The notes beneath the pieces are model-generated. The model ran no database searches, was not told where the DNA came from, and was given only the letters and a program-made list of their open reading frames with translations. Of a stretch of DNA of 16,605 bases, positions 1 to 7,920 are shown in pieces. Within the stretch, counting starts at the first letter, position 1; each line of letters starts with the position of its first letter. The stretch is from assembly GCA_002704665.1 (NCBI GenBank), contig PAHB01000008.1, positions 1 to 16,605 of the forward strand, written 5' to 3'. This stretch comes from Pseudomonadota bacterium. Its GTDB lineage: Bacteria; Pseudomonadota; Gammaproteobacteria; Burkholderiales; Eutrophovitaceae. The position numbers were made by a program, and so were the translations under genes.

Positions 1-813
1 TAACCCCTTATTCTCCATCGCGCCCATGTTGAAATCGTCTACCGCGACAATTGCGTATTGGTCTAGGTCTATTTCTAACCCGAAATTATTTTCATCCCAT
101 TTCATTGCATTTTTAAGAGCGTTCATTGCAAATTGACACCTATTTTTTTGGCCGTGTGGCACGTAAATATTTAATTTTATTAATCGACCAGACAGAGTAA
201 TGAAGGTATCCGCAAGAACGCTCAAATTGGCGGCGACCATGGCAAAAAGATAACAAGGCTTTGGGAAAGGGTCTTTCCAAATAACCCAGTGATTATCCCC
301 CTCTTCCCCTGATTTAACGAGATTCCCATTTGAAAGCAAAGTGGGATAATCATTTTTATTTGCAGTAATCTTAGTTGTAAATATCGCCATGATGTCGGGT
401 CGATCTAGAAAATACGTAATACGACGAAAACCTTCTGCCTCACATTGCGTGAAGTATCCATTTTTTGAAACGTAGAGACCCGAAAGAGAGGAGTTTGAAT
501 GAGGGTTTATTTTTACTATAGTTGTAAGGACGAAAGATTCGGGAATTTCTGGAATTATTAATATGTCATCTTTGAGTTGATATTTATCATTGGCTAAAAG
601 ACTATTATCTATTGCAACACTGACTAAAGTTAATTGCGAGCCGTTGAGGAAAATAGTTCCCGAAGGTTTTGGGTGATCTGGATTTGCTTTAATTTTTAGT
701 TTTGCTGCTACGGTGGTATCATTTTCAGAAATGCTTACATCTAACTGTACATCAGTAATAAGATATTCAGATACTTCATAATTTTTTAAAAATGTGGTGT
801 TTGTAGATTTCAT
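1..813 (-). CDS. pepN: Aminopeptidase N (M1 family), N-terminal part, cut by window start
   Basis: This is the first 271 codons of a zinc metallo-aminopeptidase that removes N-terminal residues from peptides in the cytosol. The reading frame is open from ATG (813-811) to base 1. An in-frame stop at 829-831 just upstream makes this ATG the only reasonable start, although no clear Shine-Dalgarno precedes it. The translation contains the PepN hallmarks: a stretch reading QCEAEGFRRITYFLDRPD, then DPFPKPCYLFA, then MKWDE, and it ends with the substrate-binding GAMENKGL motif. The zinc site HExxH and the rest of the roughly 870-residue protein lie outside the window. The gene diverges from the dioxygenase gene at 957. 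Identification rests on close resemblance to E. coli PepN as I remember it and is very secure; the frame is intact with no frameshift. Confidence 0.95.
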   Translation of the reverse strand, partial: MKSTNTTFLKNYEVSEYLITDVQLDVSISENDTTVAAKLKIKANPDHPKPSGTIFLNGSQLTLVSVAIDNSLLANDKYQLKDDILIIPEIPESFVLTTIVKINPHSNSSLSGLYVSKNGYFTQCEAEGFRRITYFLDRPDIMAIFTTKITANKNDYPTLLSNGNLVKSGEEGDNHWVIWKDPFPKPCYLFAMVAANLSVLADTFITLSGRLIKLNIYVPHGQKNRCQFAMNALKNAMKWDENNFGLEIDLDQYAIVAVDDFNMGAMENKGL

Positions 814-878
814 TATTGCAAAAAATATTTAAAAGAGGTGATACCCAGCGAGATTGCTCCGATTTACACAAAATCAAG

Positions 879-907
879 TTGCTCTCCACATATTTTATAT
901 CTAAAAT
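879..907 (+). promoter_or_regulatory. Candidate sigma70 promoter for the dioxygenase operon
   Basis: A -35-like TTGCTC (879-884) and a -10-like TAAAAT (902-907) are separated by exactly 17 nt in the 143-nt divergent spacer between pepN and the dioxygenase gene. Transcription would start near 914, leaving a leader of about 43 nt. The match is reasonable, but in an AT-rich spacer such pairs arise by chance. I see no convincing promoter on the opposite strand for pepN. Confidence 0.4.
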
Positions 908-956
908 GGTTTTAGGGGTAGGTGAAACCACCATGAAGAGGGGAGTGAAATAACAA

Positions 957-1784
957 ATGAAATTAACTAGAGAGCAGTTAGAGACTTTCGATCGCGACGG
1001 ATATCTGATACTCCCGGATCTTTTTTCTACAGAGGAGATAAAAATCCTAAATGCTGAGGTGCCTTCAATATACAAGGAGAACCGGCCCGAAGTTACTCGT
1101 GAAAAAAATAGTGAAGAAGTTAGAACAGCTTTTGGAACACATCTTTACAATAAAACTTATGCCAAGCTGGCAAAACATCCTAGGCTGGTTGGCCCCGTTG
1201 TGCAGATTTTAAATGAACAAGTTTACATGCACCAATTTAAAATAAACGGCAAGGCGGCTTTCAAAGGAGAGGTTTGGCAGTGGCATCAGGATTACGCTAC
1301 CTGGAAAAATGATGATGATATGCCAGAGGCTCGGGCGATGAATATTGCAATATTTCTGGATGAGGTTAATGAATTCAACGGTCCATTAATGTTTATACCG
1401 GGTAGTCATAAAAAAGGTGTACTTGACGCCTTTCATGATACCTCTACGACTAATTATCCGCTTTGGTGCTGCGACGAAGCGACCGTTACAAAGCTCGTCG
1501 AACGTGGCGGAATCGTTGCACCGAAAGGAAAAGCGGGCACGGCAGTTGTTTTTCATGGATGTATGGTGCACTGCTCTAGCCCTAATCTTTCTCCTTGGCA
1601 TAGAAAAACTGTCTACCTTAGTCTTTGCGCTGTTACGAACCACATCAGACAATACAAGAGGGCCGAATACAGAGCCCACAGGGATTTTAAGGCAATAGAG
1701 TGTTTGAAAGATGACTGCCTTTTGGATGGGAGTGTTGAGGTTCCCACTCCTTGGGCTTTGGAAGATAACACCGTTTTAACCTAA
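957..1784 (+). CDS. Phytanoyl-CoA dioxygenase (PhyH) family Fe(II)/2-oxoglutarate oxygenase, EctD-like
   Basis: A 275-residue non-haem iron, 2-oxoglutarate-dependent oxygenase, predicted to hydroxylate a small soluble substrate in the cytosol. The facial triad is visible: H110 and D112 in WHQDYATW, and H205 in FHGCMVHCSSPN. R216 in LSPWHRK is positioned to bind the 2-oxoglutarate carboxylate. The stretch around residues 107-123 follows the ectoine hydroxylase signature (FxWHSDFETWHxEDGMP) but differs at several positions, and no ectABC genes are nearby, so I do not call it EctD. NGPLMFIPGSH (141-151) is typical of this subgroup. The ATG is preceded by a GAGGGGAG ribosome-binding site about 12 nt away. 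The next gene starts 11 nt after the stop, suggesting co-transcription with the SAF oxidoreductase. Family assignment is firm; the substrate is unknown. Confidence 0.9.
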   Translation: MKLTREQLETFDRDGYLILPDLFSTEEIKILNAEVPSIYKENRPEVTREKNSEEVRTAFGTHLYNKTYAKLAKHPRLVGPVVQILNEQVYMHQFKINGKAAFKGEVWQWHQDYATWKNDDDMPEARAMNIAIFLDEVNEFNGPLMFIPGSHKKGVLDAFHDTSTTNYPLWCCDEATVTKLVERGGIVAPKGKAGTAVVFHGCMVHCSSPNLSPWHRKTVYLSLCAVTNHIRQYKRAEYRAHRDFKAIECLKDDCLLDGSVEVPTPWALEDNTVLT

Positions 1785-1795
1785 TCGGAGGAAAA

Positions 1796-3133
1796 TTGAA
1801 TTTATACCGTAAGTTATCCCAGTTGGATGAAAGTGACAAAGCGATTAGGGTCGGATTAATCGGGGCCGGTAAGTTTGCGACAATGTATCTTGCTCAAATC
1901 CCAAAAACACCAGGGATTCATTTAGCAGGAATAGCTGATTTATTACCTGATAACGCCAGGAATAACCTTAGTAAAGTGGGTTGGCCGGAGCAACAGTATG
2001 GTGCAGTGAGTCTTGATGACGCGATTTCTAAGAGAAGTACCTTTGTTGGAGATAATTGGGAGCAATTAGTTCAACATCCCGATATAGATATTATAATCGA
2101 GGCGACCGGGAGTCCTATGGCTGCAGTCAGCCACGTATTAGAGGCGATAGAGCACGGTAAACATATCGTAATGGTTACTGTTGAGGCGGATGTGTTCTGT
2201 GGTCCTCTTCTCAAGCAGAAGGCAGACACTGCCGGGGTGGTTTATAGCTTGGCCTATGGTGATCAACCCGCCCTTATATGTGAATTGGTAGATTGGGCAA
2301 GAGCCTCGGGCTTTAATGTAAAGGCAGCGGGTAGGGGACATAAGTGGCTTCCGCAGTACAAGCAATCTACACCGGAGACAGTTTGGGATCACTGGGGAGT
2401 AACGGAGGAAGATGCCAAGCTGGGTGGACTGAACCCGAAAATGTTTAATTCTTTTCTAGATGGCTCGAAACCGGCAATAGAAAGCACGGCTGTTTGTAAC
2501 GCTTCAGATTTGAGACCGGCTGCAGGAGGGCTGGTTTTCCCTTCGGGTAGCGTTGAGGATATTCCTAACTTGATGCGGTTAAAATCTGAAGGAGGAATGC
2601 TTTCCCATGATGGACAGGTTGAAGTTATTTCATCGCTAAGGCCTGACGGAACGGAAATTCCCTACCATATTCGCCAAGGGGTTTGGGTTGTATTCGACAG
2701 CGGATCGGAATATGTAAAACGTTGTTTTGGGGAATATCATACCCTTACTGACTCGTCAGGTCGATATGGCTGTATGTATAAAAGATGGCACTTGATTGGG
2801 CTTGAGGTGGGAATTTCGGTGGCTTCGATAGGAATTCGAAATGAATCTACAGGGTGTGCTACATATTTTAATGCCGATGTGGTGGCGGAGGCTAAAAGAA
2901 ATTTAAAGGCAGGTGAAATATTAGACGGTGAAGGAGGCTACACCGTTGTGGGGCAACTTTCCCCAGCCAAAGAGTCGATTAGTATTAACGCGCTTCCACT
3001 GGGTCTCGCGCAAGGTTGGAAGCTAAAGAACTCGGTTGGAATTGGCGAGATTATCCGTTGGGAGGATGTTGTTATCGATGAGACCAACACCGCGGTAAAG
3101 TGCCGTAAGGCAATGGAAGCAGCTTTTGCGTAG
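1796..3133 (+). CDS. NAD(P)-dependent oxidoreductase with C-terminal SAF domain (COG4091, 'predicted homoserine dehydrogenase' type)
   Basis: A 445-residue protein with an N-terminal Rossmann fold (GAGKFA at 23-28, acidic end of strand two around D49) and a C-terminal SAF-like domain (about 368-430, beginning KAGEILDGEGGYTV). The architecture matches the family annotated as predicted homoserine dehydrogenase with a SAF domain. It is not the biosynthetic homoserine dehydrogenase: there is no ACT domain, and the middle region differs. The reaction is presumably NAD(P)-linked oxidation or reduction of a small hydroxy or keto acid, but the substrate cannot be read from sequence. The start is TTG, supported by GGAGGA ending 4 nt upstream (1787-1792) and by full coverage of the Rossmann fold. 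It lies 11 nt behind the dioxygenase gene, so the two enzymes are probably translated from one mRNA and may act in successive steps. Confidence 0.85.
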   Translation: MNLYRKLSQLDESDKAIRVGLIGAGKFATMYLAQIPKTPGIHLAGIADLLPDNARNNLSKVGWPEQQYGAVSLDDAISKRSTFVGDNWEQLVQHPDIDIIIEATGSPMAAVSHVLEAIEHGKHIVMVTVEADVFCGPLLKQKADTAGVVYSLAYGDQPALICELVDWARASGFNVKAAGRGHKWLPQYKQSTPETVWDHWGVTEEDAKLGGLNPKMFNSFLDGSKPAIESTAVCNASDLRPAAGGLVFPSGSVEDIPNLMRLKSEGGMLSHDGQVEVISSLRPDGTEIPYHIRQGVWVVFDSGSEYVKRCFGEYHTLTDSSGRYGCMYKRWHLIGLEVGISVASIGIRNESTGCATYFNADVVAEAKRNLKAGEILDGEGGYTVVGQLSPAKESISINALPLGLAQGWKLKNSVGIGEIIRWEDVVIDETNTAVKCRKAMEAAFA

Positions 3134-3171
3134 GTTTTCCGGCTATCATTTGGCACTAAATAAGGTTTAGC

Positions 3172-4128
3172 GTGTCTCTTGCTAAGAAATTAAAAGAAAA
3201 TTTAGCTCTTCCGGTTATCGGAGCGCCACTTTTTATTATTGGTAATCCCGATTTGGTGGTGGCTCAGTGCAAAGCCGGTATTATAGGCTCATTTCCCGCG
3301 TTAAATGCTCGACCGGCTGAAGAGCTTGACCTTTGGTTATTAAAAATAAAGAGAAGTCTCGAAGAGTTTAAAAAGGAAAAACCGGAAATAAAAGTAGCGC
3401 CGTTCGCCGTTAACCAGATAATTCATGCTTCGAATAAAAGGTTGAAGCAAGATATGGAGGCTTGCGTCAAGCATGAAGTGCCAATCATTATTACAAGCCT
3501 GAGTGAGCCCGGAGCAATTGTTAGAGAGACTCATAGCTACGGTGGCTTGGTGTTTCATGATGTAATTTCTATCAAGCATGCTAAAAAAGCAATAGATGCA
3601 GGTGTTGATGGCCTTATTTTAGTAGGGGCGGGTGCAGGAGGGCATGCGGGAACCCTAAATCCTTTTGCCTTCGTGAGAGAGGTAAGAAGATTTTTTAATG
3701 GACCGATTGCACTTTCAGGAGCGATCACTGATGGGGCTGGCATTTTAGCGTGTAAGGCGTTGGGCGCTGATTTTGCATATATGGGGACTAGATTTATTGC
3801 CACCAAAGAGGCAAGAGCAGTGGATGCATATAAAAAAATGATTGTTGATAGCGATGCGAAAGATATTTTGTATACGCCTTTTTTTACCGGGGTCAATGGA
3901 AATTATTTACTCAAAAGCATTATCGCCGCCGGTCTTGATCCCAAAGATGTCATGACAGGAGATAAAAGTTTGATGGATTTTGGGGAAAAAAGAAAAAGGC
4001 TAAAGACGTGGAAAGATATTTGGGGAGCGGGGCAAGGAGTCGGGAATATTCAGTCAGTATTAGGTACCAATGAATTGGTAAAAAACTTGATACTCGAGTA
4101 TGAATTAGCGGGTAAAACAATCCCTTAG
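3172..4128 (+). CDS. Nitronate monooxygenase / 2-nitropropane dioxygenase-like FMN oxidoreductase
   Basis: A 318-residue TIM-barrel flavoprotein of the NMO/2-nitropropane dioxygenase family. Visible features are the N-terminal strand with PVIGAPLF (14-21), the glycine-rich segment GAGAGGHAG (152-160) with the family's active-site histidine at H158, and the FMN-phosphate loops SGAITDGAGI (182-191) and ADFAYMGTRFIAT (199-211). Members oxidise alkyl nitronates such as propionate-3-nitronate or act as NAD(P)H:quinone reductases; sequence alone does not separate these. The start is GTG (3172), with a weak AAGG about 7 nt upstream and no better in-frame start nearby. It follows the SAF oxidoreductase by 38 nt and precedes ettA by 33 nt, with no obvious terminator on either side. 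It could therefore be part of the same transcript. The family is confident; the substrate is not. Confidence 0.9.
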   Translation: MSLAKKLKENLALPVIGAPLFIIGNPDLVVAQCKAGIIGSFPALNARPAEELDLWLLKIKRSLEEFKKEKPEIKVAPFAVNQIIHASNKRLKQDMEACVKHEVPIIITSLSEPGAIVRETHSYGGLVFHDVISIKHAKKAIDAGVDGLILVGAGAGGHAGTLNPFAFVREVRRFFNGPIALSGAITDGAGILACKALGADFAYMGTRFIATKEARAVDAYKKMIVDSDAKDILYTPFFTGVNGNYLLKSIIAAGLDPKDVMTGDKSLMDFGEKRKRLKTWKDIWGAGQGVGNIQSVLGTNELVKNLILEYELAGKTIP

Positions 4129-4161
4129 GGTGGCATAGAAAACACAGGAGAGAAAAAACAA

Positions 4162-5826
4162 ATGGCCCAATACGTTTATACTATGAATCGGGTTGGTAAA
4201 ATAGTTTCCCCCAAAAAAGCTATTCTTAAAGATATAAGTTTGTCGTTTTTTCCGGGAGCTAAAATAGGCGTTCTTGGTATTAATGGGTCTGGCAAATCGA
4301 CTCTTCTTAATATAATGGCAGGGATTGAGAGGGAGTTTGAAGGTGAAGCAAAACCAATGACCAACTTGAGAGTAGGACATTTCTCACAGGAACCAAACTT
4401 AGATTTGGGTAAAACTGTTAAAGAGACAGTAAAAGAGGGTTTATTCGAAATTTTTGAGGCGAAAAAAAAGCTAGAGTGGATATATCAGGCTTACGGAGAG
4501 CCAGATGCTAATTTTGATGAATTGGCAGAAGAGCAAGCAAAGTTAGAGGAAATTTTAAACTCAGCAGGTTTAGATGTTGAAGACCAGTTGGAAGTGGCCG
4601 GAGAGGCCTTAAGATTACCAAATTGGGATACACATATTGAAAATCTATCGGGGGGTGAGAAAAGACGTGTCGCACTGTGTAGGTTGCTGCTATCGTCTCC
4701 CGACATGCTTTTGTTAGATGAACCAACAAATCATTTAGACGCAGAAAGTGTTGATTGGTTAGAGCAGTTTTTGCATCGCTTCCGTGGCACAGTAGTGGCT
4801 ATTACCCATGATCGTTATTTTTTAGATAATGTTGCTGAGTGGATTTTAGAATTAGACCGCGGGCAAGGAATTCCTTGGAAAGGAAATTATTCCTCTTGGT
4901 TAAATCAAAAGAATCAGCGTTTATCTGTAGAGGAAAAACGAGAGTCGGCTAGAAGTAAAACTATAAAAAAAGAACTAGAGTGGCTAAGGGAAAATCCGAA
5001 GGCTCGTCGGGGCAAAAGTAAAGCCCGAATTAGTCGATTTGAGGAGCTCTCGTCCCACGAATATCAAAAAAGAAACGAAACTCAAGAAATTTTTATACCC
5101 GTTGCTGAGCGATTAGGTAATAATGTCATCCAATTAAACAATATTTCGAAAAGCTACAACGGTAAATTTATTTTTGATCAAGTTAATTTTACTATTCCAC
5201 CAGGAGCTATTGTCGGCGTAATTGGTTCGAACGGCGCTGGCAAAACAACTTTGTTTCGCTTGATCACTGGGGAAGATTCACCCGATGCCGGGGAAATAAA
5301 AATAGGCCCGACAGTAAAAATGGCTTATGTTGACCAAAGTCGTGACATTCTAAATCCAAAAAAAAGTGTTTGGGAGGTTATTTCAAACGGACAAGATTTG
5401 TTAAAAGTTGGAAAGTTTGAAATGTCATCGCGGGCTTATGTCAGCCGCTTTAATTTTAAGGGAGCAGACCAACAAAAATTGGTCGCGAATTTATCGGGTG
5501 GAGAGAAGGGACGAGTACACTTGGCGATTACTCTGGCAAAAGGAGCTAATGTTCTTCTTTTAGACGAGCCTTCGAATGATCTTGACGTGGAAACCCTAAG
5601 GGCGCTCGAAGATGCTCTTCTTGAATTTGCGGGTAGTATCTTAGTGACTTCGCATGATAGATGGTTTTTAGATAGGATATGCACGCACTTACTAGCATTC
5701 GAAGGCAATTCAGAGGTCACTTTTTTTGAAGGCAACTATCAAGAGTATGAAGCCGACAAACTCAAGCGACTTGGAGAAGACTTTGTGCGACCGACAAGAA
5801 TCCGTTTTAAATCTATAAAGGCATAA
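4162..5826 (+). CDS. ettA: Energy-dependent translational throttle protein EttA (ABC-F ATPase)
   Basis: A 554-residue ABC-F protein, essentially the length of E. coli EttA (555). It binds the ribosomal E site and gates entry into elongation according to the ATP/ADP ratio. Two ATPase domains are complete. Domain one has Walker A GINGSGKST (39-47), signature LSGGE (162-166), LLLDEP (183-188) and switch H216. Domain two has GSNGAGKTT (355-363), LSGGE (444-448), LLLDEP (465-470) and H498. The EttA-type arm insertion lies at about 95-140, and the basic inter-domain linker at about 245-305 (ending in SRFEELSSHEYQKRNE). There is no transmembrane segment. The ATG has a strong AGGAGAG site at 4146-4152. 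The N-terminus MAQYVYTM and the C-terminal basic tail match EttA rather than Uup or YheS. It ends 5 nt short of the convergent dehydrogenase gene. Confidence 0.97.
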   Translation: MAQYVYTMNRVGKIVSPKKAILKDISLSFFPGAKIGVLGINGSGKSTLLNIMAGIEREFEGEAKPMTNLRVGHFSQEPNLDLGKTVKETVKEGLFEIFEAKKKLEWIYQAYGEPDANFDELAEEQAKLEEILNSAGLDVEDQLEVAGEALRLPNWDTHIENLSGGEKRRVALCRLLLSSPDMLLLDEPTNHLDAESVDWLEQFLHRFRGTVVAITHDRYFLDNVAEWILELDRGQGIPWKGNYSSWLNQKNQRLSVEEKRESARSKTIKKELEWLRENPKARRGKSKARISRFEELSSHEYQKRNETQEIFIPVAERLGNNVIQLNNISKSYNGKFIFDQVNFTIPPGAIVGVIGSNGAGKTTLFRLITGEDSPDAGEIKIGPTVKMAYVDQSRDILNPKKSVWEVISNGQDLLKVGKFEMSSRAYVSRFNFKGADQQKLVANLSGGEKGRVHLAITLAKGANVLLLDEPSNDLDVETLRALEDALLEFAGSILVTSHDRWFLDRICTHLLAFEGNSEVTFFEGNYQEYEADKLKRLGEDFVRPTRIRFKSIKA

Positions 5827-5831
5827 AAAAA

Positions 5832-6590
5832 TTAACCACGCCCTATGTAGGGCATTTTTGTGGCCATTATAGTCATAAATTGAATATTAGTATCTAGCGG
5901 TAGATTTGCCATTTGTAATATGGCTTCACCGACCTTCTTGGCGTCCATCATTGCTTCTGCTTTTATTGATCCGTCAGCTTGCGGAACACCTTTTGCCATT
6001 CTCGCTGCTAGTGGAGTTAAAGCGTTACCAATATCAATTTGGCTGCACGCAATATTGTATTCACGCCCATCAAGAGAAGTGCTTTTCGTTAGGCCGGTTA
6101 CAGCATGTTTTGTGGTGGTATATGGCGCAGAATGTGGCCTAGGAGCATGGGCGGATATTGATCCGTTATTGATAATACGTCCACCTATAGGGCTCTGGTT
6201 TTTCATTATTTTGAAAGCTTCTTGAGTACAAAAAAACATTCCATTAAGATTTATATCAACTACTTTTTTCCAATCGACTATATTAATTTTTTCAATACGC
6301 CCTCCTAAACTAATTCCCGCGTTATTGAACAGGACGTCTAGACGATTAAACATTTTTTTCGTTTCTTTAAAAAGCATGGAAACAGAATTAGGATCTGAAA
6401 CATCACAAACAATTGCCGTGGCCTTGTTATTTTTAATGGATAGTTTCGCAATTACGTCGTTAAGTTTCTCTATCCTACGACCAGCCAACACAACGTCATA
6501 GCCGTCTTTATACAGCTCGATAGTTGCAGCTTCCCCAATCCCTGTGCCGGCTCCGGTAACGATAGCTACCCTATTTTCTTGACTTGCCAT
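5832..6590 (-). CDS. Short-chain dehydrogenase/reductase (SDR), classical type
   Basis: A 252-residue NAD(P)-dependent alcohol/ketone oxidoreductase of the classical SDR family. The cofactor loop TGAGTGIG is at 12-19, NNAG at 89-92, the structural N114 in VDINLNG, and the catalytic S144, Y157 and K161 in the order S...YTTTK. Basic residues R38-R39 after the second strand suggest a preference for NADP(H). The C-terminal region has QIDIGNALT (185-193) in place of the more common PGxxxT loop. The ATG is well supported by GGGGAGAG about 4 nt upstream. The gene stands alone, convergent with ettA and divergent from the channel gene, so context does not suggest a substrate. Class assignment is firm; function beyond that is unknown. 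Confidence 0.9.
   Translation of the reverse strand: MASQENRVAIVTGAGTGIGEAATIELYKDGYDVVLAGRRIEKLNDVIAKLSIKNNKATAIVCDVSDPNSVSMLFKETKKMFNRLDVLFNNAGISLGGRIEKINIVDWKKVVDINLNGMFFCTQEAFKIMKNQSPIGGRIINNGSISAHAPRPHSAPYTTTKHAVTGLTKSTSLDGREYNIACSQIDIGNALTPLAARMAKGVPQADGSIKAEAMMDAKKVGEAILQMANLPLDTNIQFMTIMATKMPYIGRG
5840..5858 (+). terminator. Possible short hairpin terminator for ettA, inside the 3' end of the convergent gene
   Basis: GCCCTATGTAGGGC (5840-5853) forms a 5-6 bp GC-rich stem and is followed by ATTTTTG. It lies within the last codons of the leftward dehydrogenase, so the palindrome may simply reflect coding. The stem is short and the T-run is only five long, so this is a weak call. Confidence 0.3.
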
Positions 6591-6756
6591 AACTCTCCCC
6601 TAATTTAAAAACAATATTTTTATAGTTAACTCTTTGCTATTTTATACAACCCAGGGTTTTATTGATATATCTGAGGTTTTAAAAAGCCTTAGTCTAATGT
6701 ATTCTAGTTCGTTAGAGTAGTTTGGTTCTCAATTGTTTAATTTACGGAAATATTCA
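6591..6756. other. Divergent intergenic spacer between SDR and mechanosensitive channel genes
   Basis: A 166-nt AT-rich spacer that must hold promoters for both flanking genes. TATAAA-like sequences exist on the leftward strand, but none has a well-spaced -35 partner, so I do not name a promoter. No RNA gene, repeat or operator palindrome is evident. Confidence 0.4.
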
Positions 6757-7860
6757 ATGGTGTTTCAAGAGATTTTCGAAAAGTATATTTGGGTGCTCCA
6801 AGTATTTTGTGTTGTTGCACTGACGTTGGTAGCTGCTGTAATAGTGAATAAACTACTGCGTCATTTTTTACATAAAGCAAGCTTATCGGATAATATCCTT
6901 GATGATATTCTTATTGAGGCGTTGACTGGCCCGACAAAATGGATGGTTTGGCTGTTAGGCATATGTTTCGCGGGCTATATCGTTGGGGAAAAGACGCAAT
7001 CCCCTATCTTTGACGCTGTGGGTAGTGTTAGGGATCTTGGAATAATAGTTCTCATCACTTGGTTTTCTATAAGATTTTCGAAAAGCTACGAATCAAGATA
7101 TATTAGCTATAAAGCAGCGAAGAAACAAAGTGTTGATGTAACTTTGGTTTCTTTGTTTGGTAAGTTATTTAGGGCCTCTGTAATAATTACCTCAGGGCTG
7201 GTGGTATTGCAAACCATGGGTATAAATATAGCTGGATTATTAGCTTTTGGAGGAGTTGGTGGAATAGCCGTAGGTATGGCTGCTAGAGATATGATTGCAA
7301 ATTTTTTTGGCGGACTGACCGTGTATTTGGATCAACCTTTTAAAGTCGGGGATTGGATTAGGTCATCCGAAAAAGAAATAGAAGGCACGGTAGAAGATAT
7401 AGGGTGGAGGCGCACGGTTATACGTACTTTTGATAAAAGGCCTCTGTATATTCCAAATGCAGTTTTTACAACTATCACTGTGGAAAACCCATCTCGCATG
7501 ACCCACCGTCGGTTATATGAAACTATTGGAGTGCGTTATGACGATGTGGATGTTCTGCCAATTATTCTTGGTAAAATTAAAGATCTTTTGAATCAAAGCA
7601 GCGATATAGACTCGGATCAAACCTTGATGGTTAACATGAATGAATTTGGACCATCATCGGTTGATTTTTTTATTTATGCGCATACCCATACTACTGATTG
7701 GAAGCTATTTCATGAAATAAAAGAAAAAACGCTTTTACAAATTTCGGAGATTATCACCACACATAAAGCTGAAATTGCCTTTCCTACTACAACAATTCAA
7801 TTGTCGGCAATGGAAAATGAAAAGATAAATGAATTAACTGTCACATCGAAGACAAGTTAA
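6757..7860 (+). CDS. Small-conductance mechanosensitive channel, MscS family (YnaI-like)
   Basis: An inner-membrane tension-gated channel that releases solutes during hypo-osmotic shock. With the ATG at 6757 it has 367 residues. Hydrophobic segments lie near residues 11-32, 60-76, 93-109 and 138-154. The pore-lining helix (about 157-184) is rich in G and A and contains GGVGGIAVGMAARD. The MscS beta domain follows with YLDQPFKVGDWI and GTVEDIGWRRT, then RPLYIPNAVF and an alpha/beta C-terminal cage domain. Five predicted membrane helices and these motifs resemble E. coli YnaI (343 residues) more than the three-helix MscS. A TTG eight codons upstream (6733) is in frame but has no ribosome-binding site. 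The ATG has a modest CGGA about 9 nt upstream, so I prefer the shorter form. The gene appears monocistronic. Confidence 0.88.
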   Translation: MVFQEIFEKYIWVLQVFCVVALTLVAAVIVNKLLRHFLHKASLSDNILDDILIEALTGPTKWMVWLLGICFAGYIVGEKTQSPIFDAVGSVRDLGIIVLITWFSIRFSKSYESRYISYKAAKKQSVDVTLVSLFGKLFRASVIITSGLVVLQTMGINIAGLLAFGGVGGIAVGMAARDMIANFFGGLTVYLDQPFKVGDWIRSSEKEIEGTVEDIGWRRTVIRTFDKRPLYIPNAVFTTITVENPSRMTHRRLYETIGVRYDDVDVLPIILGKIKDLLNQSSDIDSDQTLMVNMNEFGPSSVDFFIYAHTHTTDWKLFHEIKEKTLLQISEIITTHKAEIAFPTTTIQLSAMENEKINELTVTSKTS

Positions 7861-7873
7861 ATGCCGCAAGGAT

Positions 7874-7909
7874 AAATCGATAAAAAGTTAATTTGGTCGA
7901 TTTTTATTA
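7874..7909 (+). terminator. Possible weak terminator between converging genes
   Basis: AAATCGA (7874-7880) can pair with TCGATTT (7897-7903) around a 16-nt loop, and the stem is followed by the T-rich TTATTAA. It sits in the 60-nt space between the converging channel and ThDP-enzyme genes. The stem is AT-rich with a large loop, so confidence is low. Confidence 0.3.
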
Positions 7910-7920
7910 ATTTAGATTTT

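Noticed and set aside
231..275. Possible frameshift in pepN around the DPFPKPCYLF motif
   Set aside because: Careful re-reading of the base runs shows a continuous frame from the ATG through GAMEN to base 1.
4105..4380. Open frames on the strands opposite the main genes (for example 4105-4380, 5436-5735, 11075-11371)
   Set aside because: They lie wholly or mostly inside genes with clear family motifs, have no ribosome-binding sites and their translations show no recognisable domain.
6733..6757. TTG start for the mechanosensitive channel eight codons upstream
   Set aside because: It has no ribosome-binding site, and the ATG at 6757 has a modest one. The upstream form remains possible.
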